From assembly GCA_964019415.1 (NCBI GenBank), contig OZ025872.1, forward strand, positions 4,153,875 to 4,217,874: a stretch of 64,000 bases of DNA. The letters run 5' to 3'. Below the pieces are notes generated by a model that saw nothing but the letters and a program-made list of their open reading frames with translations, searched no databases and was not told the DNA's origin. The position numbers and the translations under genes were made by a program. This stretch comes from Ianthella basta. Its lineage: Eukaryota > Porifera > Demospongiae > Verongiida > Ianthellidae. Numbering within the stretch: the stretch's first letter is position 1; the number at the start of each line of letters is the position of its first letter. This document shows, in pieces, positions 1 through 12,876 of this stretch.

Positions 1-330
1 AAGCGCATACGGACGAAGAACACAAAATGGAGGAAGACGACGAGAACGGCGAGTTTCCGCATGCTGTAAAGTTTAGAGATTACTTATTTTGCCTCTACCA
101 TGTAGACTCTCGTTCAAATTGCCTCGATCTGTTCCATAGACTAGCACACAATGTGACATAGGTATTAGGGAGAAGGCGGGCGAATACGCATGAACTTTAA
201 CAGTTGATTGCAGGCTTCGGGCGCTACAAGGAAGCCAGGTAAGGTCCAACCACTGCTGTAGGTCCTCTGAGAAAGGCAGTCCGCTTGAAGGTTTGTAGCA
301 AAAGAAAACAGCTCCTAAACTGTGCCAATT

Positions 331-402
331 TCTATGACGAGTAAACTCGTCATTCGTGCTTATGTGCATACAAATTTATGACGAGTAAACGCGTCATTCG
401 CG
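331..402. repeat. short duplicated palindromic motif
   Basis: Two nearly identical 26-28 bp copies of a motif built on the palindrome GACGAGTAAACTCGTC lie about 45 bp apart. The second copy has one base changed (ACGCGTC). I see no gene in 1-500 other than this; the rest of the stretch is probably intron or flank of the ankyrin gene that leaves the left edge. Confidence 0.5.
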
Positions 403-514
403 CCTAAAGGGTTAACCTAGCCCAGCCTGTCTGTTGTGGTAGTTCATTGTAATGAACCGACCTCTCAAATATGTACCATACATGGAACAGTTCACATTGT
501 ATGTGTGTGAAGGA

Positions 515-700
515 GCAAAAGTGTAGTGTGTGTGTGTGTGAGTGCGTGTGCGTATGGTGCAAGTTCTGTGTGTGTGTTTGTTTGTGTGTGTGTGTGTGTG
601 TGAGTGTGTGTGTGTGTGTGTTTGTGTGCGTGTGTGTGTGCGTGTACGTATGTGTGTTTGTGTGTATGTGTGTGCGTGTGTGTATGTGCGTGTGCGTATG
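515..700. repeat. (TG)n microsatellite, interrupted
   Basis: Mostly TG dinucleotides with scattered TTTG, CGTG and TATG interruptions. Long open frames across it on both strands (Cys-Val or Thr-His runs) are dinucleotide artefacts. It lies in the presumed intron downstream of the last visible ankyrin exon. Confidence 0.9.
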
Positions 701-760
701 ATGTAAGTTCTAATGGTTGCAAGTACTATAATTTACCTTGTTTTTCTGAAACACATTCAC

Positions 761-838
761 TTTGTAGACATCCACCAACACTCGCACCACTGGTAGGTGA
801 CCATTCCGAGATGCCCACAGCAGTGCCGTATTCCCCTC
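761..838 (-). CDS. ankyrin repeat protein, exon c
   Basis: This 78-bp exon (26 codons, phase 0 to 0) reads as a classic ankyrin helix pair: GNTALLWASRNGHLPVVRVL, with the TALxxAxxxGHxxVVxxLL signature. The acceptor is ...gtgctag and the donor gtgaat. It joins in frame to the exon at 1080-1184. Ankyrin repeats are protein-binding scaffolds; no catalytic part of this protein is visible here, and the gene continues beyond the left edge. A kinase lies upstream on the same strand, so a kinase-ankyrin gene is possible, but 3.5 kb without recognisable exons separates them. Confidence 0.75.
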
Positions 839-1079
839 CTAGCACAGAAGGTATAGTACATTGAAATATTCTAGCTCACTGCATGCTGGTTGAGTACATT
901 ATGTTATTGCCCAAGACAGAAAGTGATAAACTGTTATATGAACATTGCAACAACATGCACACAGACACATGTACATACACATACCAATGCTCTGTAGGGT
1001 ACACTGCCTACACATGATACAGTATACAAAACACAGCCAATACGTCTGATACACTCACATACACACACCATGTATTCAC

Positions 1080-1184
1080 CTCATCCTGGTCCTCAGCAGA
1101 GCCTAATCCTCCATCCAACAGCTTCCTCATTGTAGAGAGCCGACCATGTTTTGCTGCTTCAACAACAGGACTTATGGCAACAGC
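1080..1184 (-). CDS. ankyrin repeat protein, exon b
   Basis: A 105-bp exon (35 codons, phase 0 to 0) containing SPVVEAAKHGRLSTMRKLLD, an ankyrin-type helix-turn-helix, followed by an acidic GSAEDQDE tail. The acceptor is tattgatag and the donor gtgaat. It splices in frame to the exon at 761-838, where a second repeat continues (EGNTALLWAS). The frames and phases agree across both junctions, which is stronger evidence than either short exon alone. Confidence 0.72.
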
Positions 1185-1304
1185 CTATCAATACCAAGTA
1201 CAATAACACTAGTAATACATAGTACGAAGTGCAACTTACTAAATAAAATACCAATTGTATCAAAAGTACATCTTACGTACAACAGTGAAAATACATGTAT
1301 CTAC

Positions 1305-1349
1305 CTGTGGATGGTTGCCTCTTGTGACTGCCATTGCTCCTCTAGTGAG
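1305..1349 (-). CDS. ankyrin repeat protein, exon a (short)
   Basis: A 45-bp candidate exon, phase 0 to 0, encoding LTRGAMAVTRGNHPQ, with acceptor ccaagtcag and donor gtagat. It fits in frame before the exon at 1080-1184. The peptide alone is too short to assign; phase compatibility and the ankyrin-like AMAVTRGNH pattern are the only support. Confidence 0.45.
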
Positions 1350-3724
1350 CTGACTTGGTACAAGAGACTGACATGTATGGGGAGGGAGGCAGTGCAGCAG
1401 TAACGTTAACCACTCCAAGATACCAACTATTCACGCAGTCTTGCATCCATCTCATATTTCTCAGTGAGCTAATTAATATTGCCCAATCTGTAAATCTGCA
1501 GGAATGTCTGGTGCATGGTTGGCATCTCTCTAAGATACTCTAGCAGTAGCTAACAGCAATATGTCTGACTGGTGTAGTTTAGTGAGCTAAATACTTGTAT
1601 AGGGCTGCACCAATATTCACCAAGAAGACATGGTATAAATCACAGTAATACAAGGTTATATAATAGGCAGCTAGATGAATGAGCTTATGACTACAAAGTG
1701 AAGAAGATAAGGTGATGTGGTGTGCAGGTCAATGTATAAGGAAGTAGTCTCGCTTCCAGCCTCTCCGCACACATATCGTAGCACAATCGTGGAGAAATGT
1801 ACGAAGAGAAATAAGGGTTGGAAGCTAGGGGCTGGCACGTGAGACTGGTAGGGAATGTGTGTGCTGAAGTAATGATTATGTAGATTGATCTACTAGCAGC
1901 TGACTGTGTACAATCTGCATGGCTTCCTTGTTAATTCTGCTCGCAATTGCTTTTCAATGACAAGAGCGTAAATTGAAGATAGACAACAGCAAAGGACGTT
2001 CAACATTATTGCATTCCCAAAGACTGTATAGTGAGACAGACAATTATACAATTACATTAACACATACAGTACTTGGATAGGTACACATACACGAATTGCA
2101 GTTTCAATGCAACTAAATTCCGTATCTGCCATGACTTCTTGCCATAAATTGAAATGTAGTTAAGTACAAGACACAATCAGTCGCATCACAACAAAGAACA
2201 TGGGTTGCGAGGAAGTCTCTCAGATACAGTACTGATTAGAAGTACTGTACCATAGTGAGCGCGTTCAGACTGCACGTACATGTGAGCAGCGTGTGTGTAC
2301 GCGTGAGTAAGCGCAAAGTTTACACTTCGATACGTGCAAAAGGTCCGCTATTTCGTCATTGCTCTGACGTCATAGTAAAAATGGACGTGGGCGGCAGCAT
2401 CTATTTCCATTGATTTAAGAAAAGAAAAGCCTGTTTAAAGCCCTAGCCTTGCCAAGAATGTTGTATAAATAACTGTGCTTACAACTGTGCGTAACTGCGC
2501 ATACCCGCATAACACGTACGTGCACGTGCGGTCACCAGCGTGTGCGGTTTTCTGGTGAAGTATTTCTAATCAGTACAGTAGGTACACTGTGAACAAAACA
2601 TCGCTATTCGCACCACTCCTGAGGGGTAGCCATGTTGCCTTACCGCCAACAGATATAATGTACAGTGTACTTGGAAATATTGGCGAGACTAAATGTTTTG
2701 GTTAATTTCGCGAGTGACGCCACCATTGCAAATATATAATTCGTGAACATTTCCCATTTGTTCATATCTTGTACCTGATACTGTAAAGGTTTGCCTGTTA
2801 TGTACAAAGCTATGCATTAACACTGCATTGCACAGTATGCACCCTTAGCTACCTAATACATTTTGGGAGATACCTCGGCGACTGGAGAGAGGTACTTCAA
2901 GCCCACCTTGTGGTAGGTCCTTCGAGTGCTGCCTTTTTCCTGTGATACGACAGGCCATCGACCTGCCTCATCACAAGAACGAGGAACACACGCACAATAG
3001 AGATCGCAGAACGTGTCCTACGATTTCACCGCTCTTTATCATGGCCATGGTAAAAGGATCCTATCTACTACATGCCTCCCTGCTGCATGTTTCTCCCTCC
3101 ATCGCATCCATATCTCTTGATATACAGGATATCCACGCGCACAGCTTGCAAACCCAAACGATGCCGCTATCTTCTTTGAATTCAAATTAATACAAATGCA
3201 TTGGCTATATAACTAATAAAAATAGTCAGGTCCCCATTTGCAAAAATGAAAACAAGAAATTTTAGTTCAGCAGGCAATTCGCAAACATTTCGTCTCGTAA
3301 AATTTCCAAGTACATGGTAATCATAGGAGATGTGGCTAGAAATCAGGTCATTTCACACCAGTTTTCAATAGTAGTCAGGCAGGCTCAAATAGAAGCCAGC
3401 GCATTGATAGTTTGAATGAAATAGAGACCCGAGCCGCTATTCTCACATAAATACAGTGCAAGTTACAATATACACCACTAATCTAAAGTAAATAATTTAC
3501 TATAATATAAATAATTCCCAGGGGGCTTGGCGGCCTTCATGAGCATGTGCTAGGTATGGCTTTGAAGTATGGGAGATTTTAAGACTTTTAAATGAGATGG
3601 AATTTTTATTTAAGTCTTCATTCTTCTATAAGCAGCCTGCAAAATGCTAATATAAATGCACATAAGAGAACACTTAATGTATGGCACATTTATATTGATG
3701 CATAGTGATATCTTGTATATTAAT

Positions 3725-4082
3725 GCAACTGCGCTCGTTCAGATGTGAAACTTGGACACGTCCAAGTGATCCACCTTCCTATGTTATTAGCAGGATTTCT
3801 TAATTAGTCTCAAAATGGCCGACATATGTGAGGTGTATGATTTATTTATCCAGCCAGGCCCGCTCAGTCATGACACTTGGTGGACCTAGCCAGATAATCC
3901 AACTGTTCATGTCATTAGCAGGATTTTTAATTAGTCGCAAAATGGCCGAGAAAAGCGAGGTTCACTGCACATCCCACCTACCCGGCCCTGCTAAGTCTTG
4001 ATACTAAGTGGACATAGTTAGATGGCCCATTTGCTCATGTCATTAGCAGGATTGCTTAATTAGTCACAAAATGGAGGCGATG
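3725..4082. repeat. three imperfect ~120-bp tandem repeats
   Basis: Three successive units share a GTC/GTT-ATTAGCAGGATT core followed by TTAATTAGTC and CAAAATGG (near 3785-3815, 3912-3945 and 4038-4075). The first halves of the units also align (a cttggacac / cttggtggac / ctaagtggac stretch). The units have diverged by point changes. Confidence 0.7.
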
Positions 4083-4282
4083 TTTTGAACAATCACATTT
4101 TGACACCAATTCGTAGACATTTGCCGCTATGCTGGAGCAGAGCAGCACCCACATGTACACTTGCTCACAGCTATCTAGCCACAATATCCAGCTTCTATAC
4201 CACCAATAAATAGATACAACCACCATCACCATGACAGTGGAAGTTGCAATGAGTAGTATATTATGTGCTACAGCTGAAAGAA

Positions 4283-4490
4283 AACAGACCACCATGCACA
4301 TCAGGTGCTGCTACCATATACTACTACCATCATCACACAGTGCAAGTTACAATATTATGGCCACCACATGCATTCCTAGATGAAACGACCACCACCACCA
4401 CCACACCGTGCAAGTTTCAATGCATGCATTCAGTATTTGCGCCATTGCTCTAGAAAAGAACACCACCGCCACCACCATCACACAGTGCAA
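4283..4490. repeat. imperfect ~90-bp tandem repeat with (CCA)n core
   Basis: Three units each carry a run of CCACCA/CACCAT triplets followed by CACAGTGCAA (or CACCGTGCAA) and a short spacer with ATGCAT. They sit near 4325-4345, 4388-4412 and 4465-4490. No coding role is apparent. Confidence 0.65.
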
Positions 4491-4900
4491 ACTGAGTGAG
4501 ATTTATGTGCTTGATGATGCCCTAAGCAATTACCTTATCTGGTTCATCATCTTTTTTCCGTTGTGGGGTAGTCACCAACTCACTACTGTGTACTGAAGCC
4601 ATGGAATCACAGGCTGAGGACTAAACATGTAGAGACAGGAGGTGAATGAAGAATGAATAATATCAGCCACTGCAAGGCTCAGTATGGTGCTATTGTACTC
4701 CAATTAAAATCAAATCACTCAGTATGAGAATATGTACAGAATTATATTGGAAGAGAAACATGAGCAAAACTAGAAGCATGCACAGCTTTCAACACAGATG
4801 GCCAATTCCACTGACACAAATCCAAAACAGCAATTGCCATTCCCACAAACACATGTCCTACAATATAGAAAAGTACATTTGACCAACAATAACACCTCAC

Positions 4901-5247
4901 TGTTTCTCCTGTTGAGCCCTTCTTCACTTCCTCCCTGATCTTGGCAAGCTCTTCCACTACGACAGCAGAGGAGGGACGGTCGGAGGGGTCCTCTTGTAGA
5001 CACCATTCAGTGAGCCACAACAACAGCTTCTTTTCCAGTGGAGTGAACAATGCAAGGTACTGCTCTCGGCGTTGACACTCGGTCAGACCTACCACTTTCC
5101 CTCCTTCTCTGCGCTTGGCTGGGCCTGGCTCTGGCCACTGGTGGGTGATGGTGCTGATGATGACACACCCAAGGGAAAACACATCCACCTTGTCACTGAA
5201 TTGGGCAGGGATCTCAAACACCTCGGGAGGCATGAAGGCTGGAGTGC
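4901..5247 (-). CDS. protein kinase (TKL-like), C-terminal lobe exon
   Basis: The exon begins phase 1 after acceptor tctcctgcag and completes the activation segment started at 6734-7253: the junction reads NVPGTPAFMPPEVF, with PPE in the place of the usual APE. It continues with the C-lobe pattern DKVDVFSLGCVIISTITHQW (subdomain IX DVxSxG) and DPSDRPSSAVVVEEL (subdomain XI Arg). A donor (gtgagg) follows KKGSTGET. If not spliced there, the frame runs on to a stop at about 4742 through a hydrophobic stretch (FYIVGHVFVGMAIAVLDL) that could be a membrane segment or merely intron. The 3' end is therefore unresolved. Confidence 0.85.
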
Positions 5248-6733
<1,486 letters not shown>

Positions 6734-7253
6734 CTGGAACATTGGTGCCAGTCATTCGACTTCTAGTTGAATCAAGAACACGAGTGACTCCAAAGTCAGT
6801 GATCTTTGCCGCCTTCCAGCTCTCTGTGTCCAGGAGGATGTTGTTGGTGGAAAGGTCACGGTGAACATGCTTCTGGCTGTGCAGGTAGGCTAGACCCAAG
6901 GCCACTTGATGCAGGACGGCGCCTTTTCTGCTCAGAGGAAACTGTTCCTTGGAGTTGTCCTCCAGGAAACGCCGAAGGCTGGTGTTTAAACGCTCCATCA
7001 CCAGCACGGGAAGGGGAGAGGACGGATCGAACATCACGCCCAGCAGCTGTACGATGTGAGGGTGTCGCAGGTCCTTCCACGTGCGGCACTCCAGCACGAA
7101 GTCCCGAGATACTTTGTCGCCCTCCGCCGGCGACACTAGCATGGCGTGCACCCTCTTCGTAGCGCACGGCGTCCCAAGCCAGCTGGCCTCCCTCACTTCG
7201 CCATACGACCCTCTTCCCAACTCCTTCCCTGTCTCCGTCACGCCAGAGAGCAA
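6734..7253 (-). CDS. protein kinase (TKL-like), N-terminal lobe and catalytic loop exon
   Basis: The exon shows kinase landmarks in order: glycine loop GRGSYGEV, the ATKRVH lysine, ECRTWKDLRHPHIVQLLGV (helix C and beta4), the hinge VLVMERLNTSLRRFL, catalytic loop HRDLSTNNILL (Ser where HRDLK is usual), and DFGVTRVLD. It ends phase 1 at CCAG followed by gtgtgt. The family phosphorylates protein Ser/Thr or Tyr; I call it TKL-like from the HRDLxxxN and GTxxFMPPE style, not from a search. The true start is unclear: this frame has a stop upstream near 7295, while a coiled-coil-like leader (MNSLLRELEREFGVLAL, ATG near 7317 or 7296) lies in another frame and would join SGVTETGKELG after a one-base shift near 7245-7250. 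Confidence 0.85.
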
Positions 7254-7329
7254 GAACGCCGAACTCGCGCTCCAGCTCTCGCAGCAAAGAATTCATTTCA
7301 TTGGCACGCCTCTGCATTGGCTGCTTGGA

Positions 7330-8005
7330 AGACGCACAACGAAGTCCTGAGTGGAGGAAGAAGAACAGATCACCTTATCTTTCGCATCAAGTTGCTCCGT
7401 GGGACACTTATACTGCTGCTCAGCATATTTAGCTAGCTATAACGAAACCATGCGATTACCTCAATCTGTGGTGAATTCAGACCTATAGAAGCACTATCGA
7501 TCCTCTTAGCTTACCGCACCCACGCAAGGATATATACATACGTGCAACAAAGGTCTCTCATCCTGTGTATCACAGGGTCTTACTCATTTCAGGGCATAGT
7601 CATGAATTATTTAAGTGAAGCTGACCTGCACTGCAACTGATGTGAATGCGACGCAGCGTGCGCCTGTAGCTACATAACGTTTGCATGCGACAGCTCATGC
7701 ACTTAACCTAGCAATGTACCTCTCCATTGACGACTCACATTACGAGAACCTCGCATCTAGCTATATTCAGCTAGCTAGACAATTGTTAGCATTTGCTCCT
7801 TGCTAGCTAGCTATCTACTCATCATTTAGCTAGCTAAACTGCAGGTCCTGGCTCTTCATATCCAGAGCTCTTCACTAGACTTGCTGGTCCTGTATCTATC
7901 TAATCAGTTGTAATTATGCGATAAAATGTCGACCTTTCTTATTTTGTTTGATATTAATTTTGGTATTATAGTGACACCATTAGCCACATAGGCTGATATA
8001 AATAC
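7330..8005. other. intergenic, no gene seen
   Basis: Upstream of the kinase start. It contains several AGCTAGCTA-type short palindromes (7760-7840). No exon or promoter motif is strong enough to name. Confidence 0.5.
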
Positions 8006-8008
8006 AAT

Positions 8009-8425
8009 TCAAGCACGCTCAAAATAACTAAATGACAAAACAACGAAAAGACAGCAGGAAGACCAAAAGATGATAGGTTTGTAATGATTAACATGCATGT
8101 ACATGCAAGCAACATTTGTGAATGGAAAGTAATTAATACTGAACATGCATGTATATTGAGTTTTGTGCACATTTGTTGCCAGGCCATTCATACCAAGCCT
8201 TGTAGTAAGTCTTGTAAGGTCATCTGTGGGCACCTTGTCCACCACTTCGGCACTTATGTCAGAGAAATATACAGTAGCGTCATCAGCATACATACAACAT
8301 TGCTGGGATTTCAGCAGTGCTGTTGGCAGGTCACTCACAAACATATGAAATAGTAAAGGTCCCAAATGGACCCTTGTGGGACACCCAGATATATTTGTCC
8401 ACTCAGAGATTGAATTCACATGCAT
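8009..8425 (-). pseudogene. non-LTR retrotransposon reverse transcriptase relic
   Basis: The minus-strand frame preserves parts of an RT palm: a decayed SGVPQGSxLGPLLF-like box (here SGCPTRVHLGPLLF), SDLP, and YADDATVYF carrying the catalytic YADD. Only about 100 residues are recognisable, with no flanking RT motifs 1-3 and no endonuclease. It is a dead fragment of a Jockey/CR1/RTE-like LINE (clade not determined). Confidence 0.8.
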
Positions 8426-8429
8426 TCTG

Positions 8430-8780
8430 CATCACCATAGCAACATTGATCTGATCATGATCTAGCTAGCTATAATTATACTAGTATATGCATTGAACAA
8501 CTATGATGTTGCATTGTAACTAGTAAGCTGTAGCTAGCTATAGAATGCAAATGAAAAGTGCCAGTAAATTGAATAGCTACACTTTACACATAGGGCAAAG
8601 TGTGTGGGGTAGCTATTTCTTAAGAGAGAGAAGTGGAGTTTTCACTACCTTATCAGAGATGGACACTCCATGCAGCCATCATTACAGTTAATGTACACTA
8701 CAACTGATAGGTCTATTGTGGACTGGAGAATGGCTATACACTCTGTCCATCTTCACCCAACCACGTGCACTATACTGCTG
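8430..8780. other. no gene seen
   Basis: AT-rich with short AGCTAGCTA palindromes near 8463 and 8533; no supported exon. Confidence 0.4.
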
Positions 8781-8781
8781 A

Positions 8782-9048
8782 CTAATGAGCCATGCCTTTA
8801 ATGGCACAGGGTGTCACCATGATGTTACTGTGTATAGAAGAGTTGCATGCAGTAATCAAAATGGCTATTGGTATCTGGCCAATAACAGCTCCAGCATCCC
8901 ATACATGGTTGGCATTGGCAAACTTGTGCTTGGTCTTAAGCAACAGATACCATATGCTTTCCTTGTTAACACCACAAATCAAGTGAACTGTTGTTCTTGC
9001 TTCAGTACTAGTTTGGATAATTGGCCTTTTCAATGACATCATAGGCAT
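8782..9048 (-). other. unrecognised conserved-looking open frame
   Basis: An 88-codon minus-strand frame with a non-random composition (HLICGVNKESIWYLLLKTKH, VWDAGAVIGQIPIAILITA). An overlapping plus-strand frame of similar length exists, so coding strand and reality are uncertain. I do not recognise the family; it may be a fragment of a transposon protein. Confidence 0.25.
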
Positions 9049-9760
9049 GAGCTTATAACATTGGATTGGCTATCAGCATCAGTCACTATCTGTTGGAGAA
9101 TATTAGACTATTGGTAATTTAATCCATAACAGTGCTACTATAAAATGTTTACATTGAGTGAGTGACAACACATGTAGAAGAAACTGGAGGATGTGCTTGT
9201 AGAGCAGTTACTTTACAGTCTGACACCACCAGTTACTTTACTGGGAGTTCATGTGGTTGTATAGGGACGGTGACACAGTGTGGTGTAGAGCTTGTCTGGG
9301 TCCAGCATGATTCGAAGGACCAAACAATTAGGGTCATGTATTAATCATAGAAGAGATTGAACGGTGTTATAGTGCCTCTGACAAGACTATACATCTAGTA
9401 TGCACGCTTCACTCTGCAGCTGGCTTCTTATATTAATTTGATTGCATGTAAAACCAGTGATCTTACCAGAATATAACTGCATACACATCAAATACCTTGT
9501 GATATGATAAATTAAACTTTACTGTAGAAACTTGCATGATCTTCACCATGCATGCCACGCATGCACCATTCAGAAGGTCACACATTGTTACTCTCTACCT
9601 CCACACAGGATGAAGAATTATGCCAAGTCTCACCTACAAAGTGTGGCAGGAGTAAGGTGAGAAGGCAGCTGGGCAAGCAGTTGTAGTCAAGTTCAGCCCT
9701 TGAGGGACAAGAGAAGGGAGATTCCTGGTTGGATGTGAGTGATGTCATAATTATACATAC

Positions 9761-9860
<100 letters not shown>

Positions 9861-10590
9861 GAGGACAAACACACGTCCTGGACGGGGGCTGATACATAGG
9901 GGTGGAGCAGTGATGCATTATGTTCTTTCGATGACGTCTGAGTTATTGCTGTATCTGCTGCAAGAACATGAACTTTCGTGAGTGGCACAGCGATAGAGCT
10001 TACAATGATATTTCAAATGTTGATCGGAACAGATAGGTCAATACTGCTCAGACTGCAACACGATCTGCTGCATACAGGATTGTGTATACCAACCTTTTCC
10101 ACAATGTGGAAGTACTTGTATCAAGCTTAAGGTCACTATGCACTTAAATGTAGCATACTAAATTGGTGCCAATCTGTATAATGGTTAATTATGTAGTTCC
10201 CTATTGTGGTAAGAAGTGAGAACAGGCATATGTGCCATTGTGCCATTCAATGATGTGACCATATCCCCTCCCCCCCCCCCACATTGGCTAGGAATAGGGA
10301 ATTCAGTGCATTGCCAAGAAGAACCCTGACATATCCCATTGGCCAGCAGGTTAGATTCATTTTAATTTCCATATGCTGTGTGCCATTGTTGTCACATAGG
10401 AAAGACAGCTATGTGTAGGAATATGCATTGTACAGCCAACTTTGATACAATATTTATCAGGTCAGTGGCTTTATTAGCTGACACTAGTACTATTATACTT
10501 CATATAAGAATCACACATCCATGTAATGGAAAGCATTAATTCTCAATCATGTGACTTCTTCTCTTTGATGAACAGGGGCATGAAGCCAAG

Positions 10591-10787
10591 AGGAACAGAC
10601 ACGCATACGCATATCTGTGTACAGAGCTGACAATGTACTAGCAACACCTAAAGGCCTAGAAACTGTTCTGTACATTCCTTTAGATTCTCATGAATATGGG
10701 ACCCTGGCCATGGTACACGCTGTGACTGTTACATACAATGCAATGTCTGTTCAGCGTCCGGACAAGCCACTCAACTGTGCATCTAAT
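10591..10787 (+). CDS. unknown plus-strand gene, exon P1
   Basis: A 197-bp candidate exon (phase 1 in, phase 0 out, donor gtgagt) encoding about 65 residues, including LATPKGLETVLYIPLDSHEY and NAMSVQRPDKPLNCASN. It reads like a piece of a secreted or extracellular domain, but I do not recognise the family. The 10.5 kb duplication begins at its last two bases, so the second copy lacks this exon. Confidence 0.45.
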
Positions 10788-10820
10788 GTGAGTCAAGCTT
10801 TTAGTGAATAGGTCATCTCC

Positions 10821-10822
<2 letters not shown>

Positions 10823-10865
<43 letters not shown>
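10823..10865. repeat. (CA)n microsatellite (43 bp in copy 1)
   Basis: The corresponding tract in the second copy (21538-21582) is 45 bp. This one-unit difference is the only length difference I find between the two 10.5 kb copies. Confidence 0.9.
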
Positions 10866-10867
<2 letters not shown>

Positions 10868-10901
10868 CACCTCCCCTCCCCTCAATACAACAACAGGCCA
10901 G

Positions 10902-11097
10902 TTCCTCAACAATGGAGTGAAAGTGGACCAACAAGTGATAATCTTCATACCCAACAACCCTACTGTGCCGGTTGCCATGGACAACATATGGCCTGAGGTG
11001 CAGCAAAATGGTCAAATGTGCTGGAAGTCACATCGCCTGGGTTACCAGGGGGAGGAGCTTATAGGCGGAGCCTACATGGACTACGTTGTGGACCATA
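10902..11097 (+). CDS. unknown plus-strand gene, exon P2, cut by a MITE
   Basis: Starting at acceptor ggccag (phase 0, matching P1), the frame encodes FLNNGVKVDQQVIIFIPNNP, AMDNIWPEVQQNGQMCWKS and GGAYMDYVVDHI. The frame runs straight into the inverted-repeat element at 11098 and stops inside it (FGAPKAPLYCFQI). Either the MITE supplies the C-terminus or it broke the exon. The function is unknown. Confidence 0.45.
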
Positions 11098-11163
11098 TTT
11101 TTGGGGCGCCGAAGGCGCCCCTATATTGTTTTCAGATTTAGGTCTTCGTATGGCTTCATGTTC

Positions 11164-11197
<34 letters not shown>

Positions 11198-11963
11198 CTG
11201 TCATTTTGTAAATGGCGGCGCTCACGTCGTTTTTACAAAGCTTTAAATCCTCTCTAATGATGTTTCGCCGTGTTAGAATCGAACGAAATGTGGTCATAAA
11301 CATGTGTTAATAGAGTGATACTAATAAAAAGCCTAAGGAACGTCTCTTCTGCGAGATACAGCTCCAATTATCACTGACGGACATTGTAAAATGGCCGCGC
11401 GCTCGACGCTTTCTGTTTGCTAGGCTCAAAACCATTCTCTTTAGATTTCGCCGTGTATCCAAAGAACGCAAAGTGTTTCTAGAACATGTTTAAGTAATAT
11501 TATTGTGGTAGGAAGCATACGTAACTGTTTTTCTGCGAGGTACAGCCCTAAATACAACAGAAGTCTAGTGACCCGTAGGCCAATGGAGGTCATGACACAT
11601 AATTATAGCCATGATTCGCTCATATAGTCATCATAGGGTAGCCTTTTAGCCAGCACACTCCTCCTCCTGGCACAAAGTAACAATTGCTCATTTAGAATGT
11701 CATATAGATCAAAAAGCAGTATAGGCAAACATTTGACAGTTTGGTAGGGATGCTTTCACTGGATATGACTGGCTGCTCTGGAGACTTGAAACTCTTGCAA
11801 ACCCAACGGTCTAGTGTGTCTTGATGTATCTTTCAGACCAACAACAATACTGTACCCCCAACTATCTGATTTACTGAACGTACAAGGGAAAATTGCTAGC
11901 AAGTAGTTCGAGGTTCAGGGGCGCCCTGGCGCCCCACGAGTTTTTCAACTCGAAATACTTGTT
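11098..11963 (+). mobile_element. 866-bp GC-hairpin MITE, left inverted copy
   Basis: It begins TTTTTGGGGCGCC and has a GC palindrome at each end: GGGGCGCCGAAGGCGCCCC at 11102-11121 and GGGGCGCCCTGGCGCCCC near 11918-11935. A (TA)n tract lies near 11164-11194. An inverted copy of nearly the same length lies at 17485-18354. There is no protein-coding frame of note. It is a non-autonomous element; the superfamily is not identified. Confidence 0.8.
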
Positions 11964-12876
11964 GTGACTGATTTTGCCTTCTCTCTTGCAAAGGGACACT
12001 TCTAGGTCAACACTGACTTGAGATATTGAATGATGATTTGACACAAACTAACTGTAACAACTGCAATACTGATCTCTATCTCCATTTAATTCCCACACCT
12101 CATCACACCATACATATTACACTATACATATTAAACCTTGTTTTCCCTGTATGTACTGTATTGTCCCACTGAATTAATTTAATTAATTTTGCTCCAATAA
12201 TATTATGCAGTATAATAATGGGTATGTACTGTTACATTTACTCGGTATGGTATAATTATGTGCACGTCTTGACAGATCAAAGTGCCATGTACTTGCATTA
12301 ATGACTTCATATTCATATAGCACAATTATATGTAGCATCTTATGCTAATAATTAATTCCACTATTACAATTAATGGCAGTCACATAATTTGCACATACCC
12401 TGGGCCCATGTGCTCCACAATGAGGTCAATTAATGTTTTACATTGATGTGTGTTCACACATCACTGGCAGCCAGTTCCACATGGCCAGCATGCCTGGCAC
12501 ATGCATGCTTTTTGGATCCTGCCAGCTATATATAGCTAGGAGCTGCACTATATATAATATATAGTGCAGCACTGGCGCCTGTTCCAAAACTGGATGCCAA
12601 TGTATCCACATGACAGTGTGGTGCGCATACAGTGTACAGCTCATTCAGTACACAGTCAGCTAAACTGGTCAAAACTTACGTAAAATAGAAGAGTTCAGAT
12701 ACGTATACAATACATAGGGTACACTGTGGCTTATGTAAAAGGGAGATATGTATAAAGTGAGCATGCATGAATTAAAGAAAGTCACACTATAAATAAATGA
12801 AATTGTGTTACACAAAAGTGATGTCAGTTCCTACGCAGTGAGAGCTTTAAAAATTGACACAATGTGTGCCACCATC
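11964..12876. other. no gene seen; contains a 29-bp hairpin
   Basis: AT-rich. A perfect-looking palindrome at 12542-12570 (GCTGCACTATATA ... GTGCAGC) lies next to a second small AGCTATATATAGCT palindrome. This is the presumed 3' flank of the Roc-COR-Death gene in copy 1. Confidence 0.5.

Larger units (their letters stand above)
1350..4894. other. non-coding stretch between ankyrin exons and kinase
   Basis: No convincing exon on either strand. It is AT-rich, with two families of imperfect tandem repeats near 3.7-4.5 kb (listed separately). The remaining open frames are short, unspliced and without recognisable motifs. Confidence 0.5.

Noticed and set aside
492-722. Long frames of Cys-Val or Thr-His residues here and at other CA/TG tracts (6408-6766, 9578-9988, 13686-14126, 32233-32664, 39770-40130, 60905-61405)
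   Set aside because: They are translations of dinucleotide repeats, open by composition; only the non-repetitive ends of some belong to exons.
12438-12644. Minus-strand frame MSCTLYAHHTVMW... as a 3' exon of the Roc gene
   Set aside because: It spans a TA-rich palindrome, has no acceptor in phase and no domain pattern.
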